Shown: piece after piece, positions 1-4,832 of the stretch | How positions within the stretch are numbered: the stretch's first letter is position 1 | How the letters are laid out: each line of letters opens with the position of its first letter | Origin: a bacterium | GTDB lineage: Bacteria > Hydrothermota > UBA3072 > B12-G15 | DNA length: 10,775 bases | Reading direction: 5' to 3' | NCBI GenBank assembly: GCA_003646055.1 | Contig: QNDZ01000042.1 | Span: forward strand, 1 to 10,775 | Notes under the pieces: generated by a model | Seen by the model: the letters and a program-made list of their open reading frames with translations, nothing else | What the model was told of the DNA's origin: nothing | The model's database searches: none | Translations under genes and position numbers: made by a program

Positions 1-358
1 CTTCAGGTGATTTAAACCTTGAAATTATGTTTTTTACTCTGGGTCTACCATTATCCAGAAAAATTGCCCTTGAATAAATAATGTACTCTGCCTTTTTATT
101 CTTAAACCTCACCCCTTCAAGGCATTCAAGTATCTCCCTGTAATCCCCATCCAGCAAAAGACTCTTTTGTTCCATTCTCTCAACAGCAGCCCAGCATATC
201 TTTGCCTTTGACTGTGGTGTGAGAAGGCAGAATATAAACTCCTTGAACATGGCACAATCATCCCCTTTTTCCCATATTCCCCTGAATTCCATCAACCTTT
301 TTTCAATCAAGGGTCTTACTTCCCTGTATAATTCTTTTATTTCATGTTTGACGTCCAT
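1..358 (-). CDS. ogg: 8-oxoguanine DNA glycosylase/AP lyase, Ogg2 type (C-terminal part outside window)
   Basis: N-terminal 119 residues of a DNA glycosylase that in this family excises 8-oxoguanine and then cleaves the abasic site by its lyase activity (base excision repair). The reading frame starts at ATG 358-356 and runs off the left edge. The visible part resembles the archaeal/Thermotoga Ogg2 family: an N-terminal helix with EIKELYREVRPLIEKR, then FKEFIFCLLTPQSKAK near residues 38-53, and the segment VRFKNKKAEYII followed by KNIISRFKSPE. Family members are about 205-215 residues, so the helix-hairpin-helix, the catalytic Lys and the catalytic Asp lie outside the window and cannot be checked. 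The gene is divergent from nrdR with only 23 bases between the start codons. No Shine-Dalgarno is visible, and the promoter position suggests a leaderless mRNA. Family assignment comes from remembered motifs and is fairly secure; substrate specificity is inferred. Confidence 0.8.
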   Translation of the reverse strand, partial: MDVKHEIKELYREVRPLIEKRLMEFRGIWEKGDDCAMFKEFIFCLLTPQSKAKICWAAVERMEQKSLLLDGDYREILECLEGVRFKNKKAEYIIYSRAIFLDNGRPRVKNIISRFKSPE

Positions 359-375
359 AAAGTTTATTGTATAAT
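348..375 (+). promoter_or_regulatory. Predicted sigma-70-type promoter of nrdR
   Basis: TTGACG (348-353) and TATAAT (370-375) are separated by 16 bases. The -10 box ends 6 bases before the nrdR ATG at 382, so transcription should begin at or very near that A. Its -35 box lies inside the first codons of the divergent ogg gene, and its -10 overlaps the -10 of the opposing promoter. A second TATAAT at 375-380 would need a 21-base spacer and is less likely. No NrdR-box-like palindrome was recognised here. Confidence 0.65.
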
Positions 376-393
376 ATAATCATGAAATGTCCA
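366..393 (-). promoter_or_regulatory. Predicted promoter of ogg
   Basis: On the minus strand, TGGACA (388-393) and TACAAT (366-371) are separated by 16 bases. The -10 box ends 7 bases before the ogg ATG, so the expected transcription start is at or within a base of the start codon. The -35 box lies inside the first codons of nrdR. The fit is good but not perfect (one mismatch in each box), and the AT-rich sequence allows other registers. Confidence 0.5.
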
Positions 394-831
394 TACTGTG
401 GTGATGACAATGACAGGGTGATTGACACAAGGCTTGTAAAGGACGGTGAGGCAATAAGGAGAAGGAGGGAATGCCTCTCCTGTGGCAGGAGATTCACCAC
501 ATATGAATATATTGAAAAAACCCCATTACTCGTGATAAAGAAGGACGGAAGACGAGAACCCTTTGAAAGGGATAAGATTCTCCAGGGTATCCTGACAGCA
601 TGCCATAAGCGACCCATTCCAAGGGAAAAAATAGAAAACCTTGTTGATGAAGTTGTATCCGTTGTATCAGACCTTGGTACAAATGAGGTGGAGTCAAGGA
701 TAATTGGTGAGGAGATAATGAAAAGATTGAAGAAACTTGACGATATATCCTATGTGAGATTTGCCTCTGTTTACAGGGAATTCCGTGATAAAAAAGAATT
801 CATGAAGGAACTGAAGAATCTAAAGGGTTGA
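382..831 (+). CDS. nrdR: Transcriptional repressor NrdR
   Basis: 149-residue repressor of ribonucleotide reductase genes; it senses the ATP/dATP balance and binds NrdR boxes. An N-terminal zinc ribbon has cysteines C3, C6, C31 and C34 (CPYCG and CLSCG), followed by the basic stretch RRRREC and the family signature GRRFTTYE. An ATP-cone domain fills roughly residues 49-139, with VIKKDGRREPF and the closing segment YVRFASVYREF. Length matches the family (about 150). I chose ATG 382 because the protein then begins MKCPYC as in other NrdR proteins; an upstream TTG at 367 would add five residues encoded by the promoter -10 region. No Shine-Dalgarno precedes the ATG, in line with leaderless translation. 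The TGA stop overlaps the TTG start of the next gene (TTGA). No ribonucleotide reductase gene is in the window, so its targets are elsewhere. Confidence 0.95.
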   Translation: MKCPYCGDDNDRVIDTRLVKDGEAIRRRRECLSCGRRFTTYEYIEKTPLLVIKKDGRREPFERDKILQGILTACHKRPIPREKIENLVDEVVSVVSDLGTNEVESRIIGEEIMKRLKKLDDISYVRFASVYREFRDKKEFMKELKNLKG

Positions 832-2465
832 ATACACTTTTTTCTCTTAGATTCAAGAGGATAAAGGGATTTATAAAGAAGGAAATCAGGGGGAGACTCC
901 TAATTTATTTTATTGTTATCTTCATATTCCTTTCTGGCACATACTGGGTCTTTTTAAGGGTCTTTTCATTCTTAAACAATATTGAGGAGATCGGTGAAAT
1001 AATTGCAGGAAAAATCATTTCCTATTCCTTCTTTGTATTCTTCTTCATGCTCCTGATTAGCAATGGGATAACAGCCCTTTCAACATTCTACAGGTCAAAA
1101 GAGGTAGAATTCCTCATGGCACTTCCTGTTCCTCCTGCTAACATTTTCATTTCAAAGATATTTGAGACCTTCTTCTTCAGTTCATGGGCAACACTGATAG
1201 GCGCTGTTCCCATTGTGCTTGCATACTTTATAGCATATGGCTCTCCATGGGGAATAGTTTACACAATCCCATCCTTCATGGGATTCATTGCAATCCCTTC
1301 ATTCCTTGGAATCATTGTATTGATGGTATTGAAAAGAATAAATCCCAACCTGAGTGTAAAGCAACTGGGTATAACCCTTGGCATTATATCAGGCATCATA
1401 ATATACCTTTACATATTGACAAATCCATATTCCTTTAATATCCCCCAGACAACAAACCTGTACACGGTGAACAGATTTCTTGATAGATTAAGGTTCTCAA
1501 ACCCTTATTTCCCCAACGAGTGGCTCTTCAATGTTGTCAGGAGTATAGTTGACGAAAGGATGTTCCAATTTTTTAGATACACAGGTTCACTCCTCCTTGT
1601 CTCTTTCTCCCTGTTCCTGATTCTGTATTTCCTTGGTGTAAACTGGTACAGGGAGACATGGTTAACAACAGAGCACTCAAAGAAAATCCCCCATATAAGG
1701 TTAAGGTTCTTCCTTAATAGACCATCCCAACTGGTTAACCTTTTATCAAAGGACTGGAGGATATTCATACGCTCACCAAACCAGTGGGTTCAATTTCTTA
1801 TAATATTTTTACTCCTCCTCTTTTATGTAATATCATTGAGGAGAACACCTATATATGTGAAGGAGGTCTTCTGGCTCACCATAACAGCCCTCATAAACAC
1901 AGGTTTTGTTGCATATATAAGTGCAACCCTCTCATTGCGATTCATTTTCCCTGCAATCAGCCTTGAAGGTGATTACTGGTGGATTCTGAGGTCAGCACCT
2001 GTGAAACCGAGAAATATATATATATCAAAGATGATTTTTTACATTGCCCTGACCACGGTTATCTCCATATATGTGATTTACACCAGCAACATCAGGCTTA
2101 CAGGTTCATTCATAATAACCCTTGTAACAGTCATTATTGGAACAATGCTCACAATCACCTCTGTAATTATTGCAACCACAATGGGTACAATCTTTGTTGA
2201 CTTCAATGAACACAATCCAGCAAAAATTGCCTCTGGAATGGGAGGTCTTTTAACTGCTGTACTATCACTTGGTTTTATAGGGCTTTCCCTTATCATCTTC
2301 CTCTCACCCTTTTCACACTACCTTGGTTTACTTCTGAAGGGTATATCTGTGAATCCATGGCCTATTATGAGAAACAGGCTTATCCTTTTCATTGTAATCT
2401 CCACCCTTCTTGATACATGGCTTGTAAAAATAGGGGTATCAAGGATTGGAAGGATTGAAGGCTGA
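828..2465 (+). CDS. Putative ABC-type permease subunit, 12 predicted membrane segments
   Basis: 545-residue integral membrane protein resembling the 'putative ABC transporter permease subunit' group related to ABC-2 exporters; substrate unknown. I count about 12 hydrophobic segments, roughly at residues 23-43, 64-85, 112-137, 147-168, 180-197, 251-270, 319-337, 345-370, 403-420, 427-455, 470-493 and 517-535. The two halves share a cytosolic-looking motif: EFLMALPVPPANIFISK near 94-110, and a similar ILRSAPVKPRNIYISK near 386-401, which points to an internal duplication. There is no Walker motif and no ATPase gene nearby, so any partner must be encoded elsewhere. The only usable start is TTG 828, which overlaps the nrdR stop (TTGA) and suggests re-initiation; no ATG occurs before residue 74 and the TTG has no well-spaced Shine-Dalgarno. 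It overlaps the next gene by 11 bases. The family is likely; a transport role is inferred. Confidence 0.75.
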   Translation: MNTLFSLRFKRIKGFIKKEIRGRLLIYFIVIFIFLSGTYWVFLRVFSFLNNIEEIGEIIAGKIISYSFFVFFFMLLISNGITALSTFYRSKEVEFLMALPVPPANIFISKIFETFFFSSWATLIGAVPIVLAYFIAYGSPWGIVYTIPSFMGFIAIPSFLGIIVLMVLKRINPNLSVKQLGITLGIISGIIIYLYILTNPYSFNIPQTTNLYTVNRFLDRLRFSNPYFPNEWLFNVVRSIVDERMFQFFRYTGSLLLVSFSLFLILYFLGVNWYRETWLTTEHSKKIPHIRLRFFLNRPSQLVNLLSKDWRIFIRSPNQWVQFLIIFLLLLFYVISLRRTPIYVKEVFWLTITALINTGFVAYISATLSLRFIFPAISLEGDYWWILRSAPVKPRNIYISKMIFYIALTTVISIYVIYTSNIRLTGSFIITLVTVIIGTMLTITSVIIATTMGTIFVDFNEHNPAKIASGMGGLLTAVLSLGFIGLSLIIFLSPFSHYLGLLLKGISVNPWPIMRNRLILFIVISTLLDTWLVKIGVSRIGRIEG

Positions 2466-3102
2466 CCTGATATTAAAATTCTACCAGAAACTGTACAGGC
2501 ATTTTGGTCCGCAGCACTGGTGGCCTGGAGAAACCCCATTTGAGGTTATGGTCGGTGCTATACTAACCCAGAACACTGCCTGGAAGAATGTGGAAAGGGC
2601 AATTGAAAACCTTAAAAAGGAGAATGCACTTTCCCCGGAAGAAATAAACAAAATGAACATAGAAAAACTTGCACAACTGATAAAACCATCTGGATTTTAC
2701 AATCTGAAGGCAAAAAGGCTTAAATCCTTTATAGAAAGGTTTATGGAAGATTTCCATGGCGATATTCAAGAGATGAAAAAATTGGAGAAACACACACTAA
2801 GGGAATGGCTACTCTCTATTCCTGGTATTGGAAGGGAAACCGCAGACTCAATCATCCTCTATGCCATTGAAAAACCCATATTTGTGGTGGATGCTTATAC
2901 AAGGAGAATCCTCTCAAGGCATGGTTTTATAAAAGGTGATGAAGATTACGATGAGATACAGGAAATCTTCCATAGAAACCTTCCTCATGATACAGGGCTT
3001 TTCAATGAGTATCATGCACTTATAGTCAGGCTTGGTAAGGAGTACTGCAAAAAGCAAAATCCCCTTTGCGAAACCTGCCCGTTGAAGGATTACCTACCCT
3101 GA
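2455..3102 (+). CDS. Endonuclease III-superfamily DNA glycosylase, MagIII-like
   Basis: 215-residue HhH-GPD protein, most like Helicobacter MagIII, a 3-methyladenine DNA glycosylase. It has the N-terminal HWWPGETPFEVMVGAILTQN (21-40), whose paired tryptophans W22-W23 match the aromatic pocket of MagIII, then IKPSGFYNLKAKRLK (76-90). The helix-hairpin-helix reads SIPGIGRETAD (121-131), with Glu128 where endonuclease III has its lyase lysine. The catalytic Asp is D146 (FVVDAYTRR). A monofunctional glycosylase without lyase activity is therefore inferred. At the C-terminus an Fe-S loop remains as C198, C205 and C208, but the fourth cysteine is Leu214, two residues from the end. I prefer TTG 2455, which has AAGGA nine bases upstream, over TTG 2446, which has AAGGA directly adjacent; the latter would add three residues. 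It overlaps the permease gene and, tail to tail, the end of lgt. A role in alkylation repair is likely but unproven. Confidence 0.82.
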   Translation: MKADLILKFYQKLYRHFGPQHWWPGETPFEVMVGAILTQNTAWKNVERAIENLKKENALSPEEINKMNIEKLAQLIKPSGFYNLKAKRLKSFIERFMEDFHGDIQEMKKLEKHTLREWLLSIPGIGRETADSIILYAIEKPIFVVDAYTRRILSRHGFIKGDEDYDEIQEIFHRNLPHDTGLFNEYHALIVRLGKEYCKKQNPLCETCPLKDYLP

Positions 3103-3906
3103 AATCCTTGTTTTCAAGCCTCTGATAATAAACACCACACTTATTATCATCAATACTATGCTGAATGCCTGTGAAAGGGTTATGTATTTTAAGATGAGTG
3201 CATTCCCTTCATAGTATCTGAAGAAATCTATAATGAATCTGTGGAGTCCATAAAGACCAAGGAAAAGATAAAAGAGGAATCCATCAAAGGGCTTTCTCTT
3301 TCTCAAAAAAAGTAAAACTCCAAATATCAAAAGTAAGTCTATGGCGGATATTATCTGTGTGGGGATCACAGGCAGGGAATGTGAGGCACCAGGCTGTATC
3401 CACCCATTCCTTAGATGTGTTTCATATACAGGTGGATTCCACCTCCTTGGGAACTCAACCCCAATCCATGAACTGGTCACCTTTCCAAAGCAACATCCAT
3501 TCAGGAAACACCCTATCCTACCTATGCCAATGGCAAGTGCGAGCCCTGGTGCAAAGACATCAGTAACCTTTCCAAACTGGAGTTTTGAGACCTTTAGATA
3601 AAGAAGTCCACCAACAAATCCACCAATAAAACCACCATAAAAAACAAGCCCACCTTCCCATACCCTGAATATTGCACCCACATTCTGGCTGTAGTAATTC
3701 CACATCTCTATCACATACCATACCCTTGCACCTATAATCATACCAACCAGTATCCATAAAGTAAGGCTCTCAAGTTTTGACGCATCAAGTTTAACACGCC
3801 TGGCCTCACGGAGAATAACATAAAGACCAGCAAAGTATGCAATAACCATCATCACCCCATAGGAGGGGAGAGAAAAACCCCTTGTGTGAATCAGGTATCT
3901 ATACAT
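3094..3906 (-). CDS. lgt: Prolipoprotein diacylglyceryl transferase
   Basis: 270-residue inner-membrane enzyme that moves a diacylglyceryl group from phosphatidylglycerol to the lipobox cysteine of prolipoproteins, the first step of lipoprotein maturation. The Lgt signature is present as GRIGCFLNGCCFG (129-141), a Cys-rich variant of the common GRxGNFxN form. EGGLVFYGG (84-92) corresponds to the region of E. coli His103, here with Tyr90. PTQ (182-184) and LHRFIIDFFR (221-230) match the later conserved segments. About seven membrane segments are visible, and the length is normal. The ATG overlaps the last 8 bases of rnfB, and GGAG lies seven bases upstream, inside rnfB, so the two are probably co-transcribed and translationally coupled. 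The TAG stop (3096-3094) lies within the last codons of the convergent glycosylase gene. The Tyr in place of His103 is, as far as I recall, normal for this variant subfamily. Confidence 0.95.
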   Translation of the reverse strand: MYRYLIHTRGFSLPSYGVMMVIAYFAGLYVILREARRVKLDASKLESLTLWILVGMIIGARVWYVIEMWNYYSQNVGAIFRVWEGGLVFYGGFIGGFVGGLLYLKVSKLQFGKVTDVFAPGLALAIGIGRIGCFLNGCCFGKVTSSWIGVEFPRRWNPPVYETHLRNGWIQPGASHSLPVIPTQIISAIDLLLIFGVLLFLRKRKPFDGFLFYLFLGLYGLHRFIIDFFRYYEGNALILKYITLSQAFSIVLMIISVVFIIRGLKTRISG

Positions 3907-4711
3907 TCACATTCTCCAGATTTCTTACAACAAAGGTTTTTGTTGGACATCTTTCAACAGCAGGTTTAAGGTCTTCTGGATTTTTAACATTTTCATAATG
4001 TATAACAGGGAGGTATCCCTCCATTGTTATATTACCTTCAGGCACAACCCTTGCACAGAGGCTGCATCCTATACACCCTCTGGAACAAACATCTGAAACA
4101 TCCTTACCCCTTTCAGGAGACACACACCCAAGATAAATAGGGGCATCCTTTGGAACAAGTGCCATTATCCCCCTGGGGCAGGCCCTGACACATTCACCAC
4201 AACCAGTACACTTATCCTCTATCACAACGGGAAGCCCGTTTTCTCCCATGTACATGGCATCAAAGAGACAGGCCTCAACACAGTCTCCAAGACCAAGACA
4301 CCCATAAACACATCCCTTATCCCCTCCAATAAGATCTAATGCCTTACACGTCTTTATCCCTGTATACTCAGCAAACCTCTTTGCAGTTTCCCTGTCTCCA
4401 AGACATTGAACAACAGCAACCTTTGGAACAACTGCTGCTGCCTCAACGCCAAGTATTGCTGCAATCTTATCTGCCACCTCCTGCCCACCAACAACACAAC
4501 CATTTACAGGGTACTTTCCTGCAACAACACCCTCTGCAAAGGGTTCACATCCTGGTGCACCACATCCACCACAGTTTGCCATTGGCAAAACTTCAAGTAT
4601 TTTCTCTATTCTCGGATCACGTTCAACATGGAACTTCTTTGCAGAAAAGGTAAGGAAAAGTCCGAAGACAAGACCAAGCCCACCAAGAACAAGTATTGAT
4701 ATAAGGATCAT
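3899..4711 (-). CDS. rnfB: RnfB-like electron-transport Fe-S protein, with one C-terminal cluster site lost
   Basis: 270-residue protein like the B subunit of the Rnf complex, which passes electrons from ferredoxin through Fe-S clusters to a membrane ion pump. Residues 2-22 form a membrane anchor. The RnfB domain follows with CGGCGAPGC (C47, C50, C55) plus C72. A first ferredoxin pair has C134, C138, C144, C148 and C168, C171, C174, C178. A second ferredoxin unit keeps C213, C216, C219 and C255, but the ligands of its other cluster are absent: Val223 stands where the fourth Cys of CxxCxxCxxxCP belongs, and the later CxxCxxC becomes NVKNPEDL (241-248). ATG 4711 has a strong AAGGAGG four bases upstream (4716-4722) and its own promoter. 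No rnfC, D, G, E or A gene is in the window; the next gene is lgt. It could be a stand-alone RnfB homologue with a different partner. Confidence 0.85.
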   Translation of the reverse strand: MILISILVLGGLGLVFGLFLTFSAKKFHVERDPRIEKILEVLPMANCGGCGAPGCEPFAEGVVAGKYPVNGCVVGGQEVADKIAAILGVEAAAVVPKVAVVQCLGDRETAKRFAEYTGIKTCKALDLIGGDKGCVYGCLGLGDCVEACLFDAMYMGENGLPVVIEDKCTGCGECVRACPRGIMALVPKDAPIYLGCVSPERGKDVSDVCSRGCIGCSLCARVVPEGNITMEGYLPVIHYENVKNPEDLKPAVERCPTKTFVVRNLENVNV

Positions 4712-4732
4712 TCAGCCTCCTTTTTTTCAGAA

Positions 4733-4761
4733 TAGATACACTCATTAACAGGTTATGTCAA
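4733..4761 (-). promoter_or_regulatory. Predicted promoter of rnfB-lgt
   Basis: On the minus strand a perfect -35 TTGACA (4756-4761) is followed after 17 bases by TATCTA (4733-4738). Transcription would start near 4726, just upstream of the AAGGAGG of rnfB, giving a very short leader. It lies in the 121-base gap between the beta-helix gene and rnfB. I see no intrinsic terminator for the upstream gene in that gap. Confidence 0.65.
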
Positions 4762-4832
4762 GGGACTTTCTCCATCTAAATTTTAAATGCAACTGGAAGA
4801 CCTTATATTCAACATCTCTAAAGGCGTCGTCC

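Noticed and set aside
367..381. TTG start giving nrdR five more residues
   Set aside because: These bases form the -10 region of a good promoter, and NrdR proteins normally begin at the Met before CPYC.
4339..4699. Two overlapping plus-strand frames rich in Gln/Asn/Cys
   Set aside because: They are antisense to the Fe-S domain of RnfB; their composition comes from reading its Cys/Gly/Ala codons on the other strand.
4762..4832. Intrinsic terminator for the beta-helix gene
   Set aside because: No GC-rich stem followed by a T-run could be found on the minus strand here.
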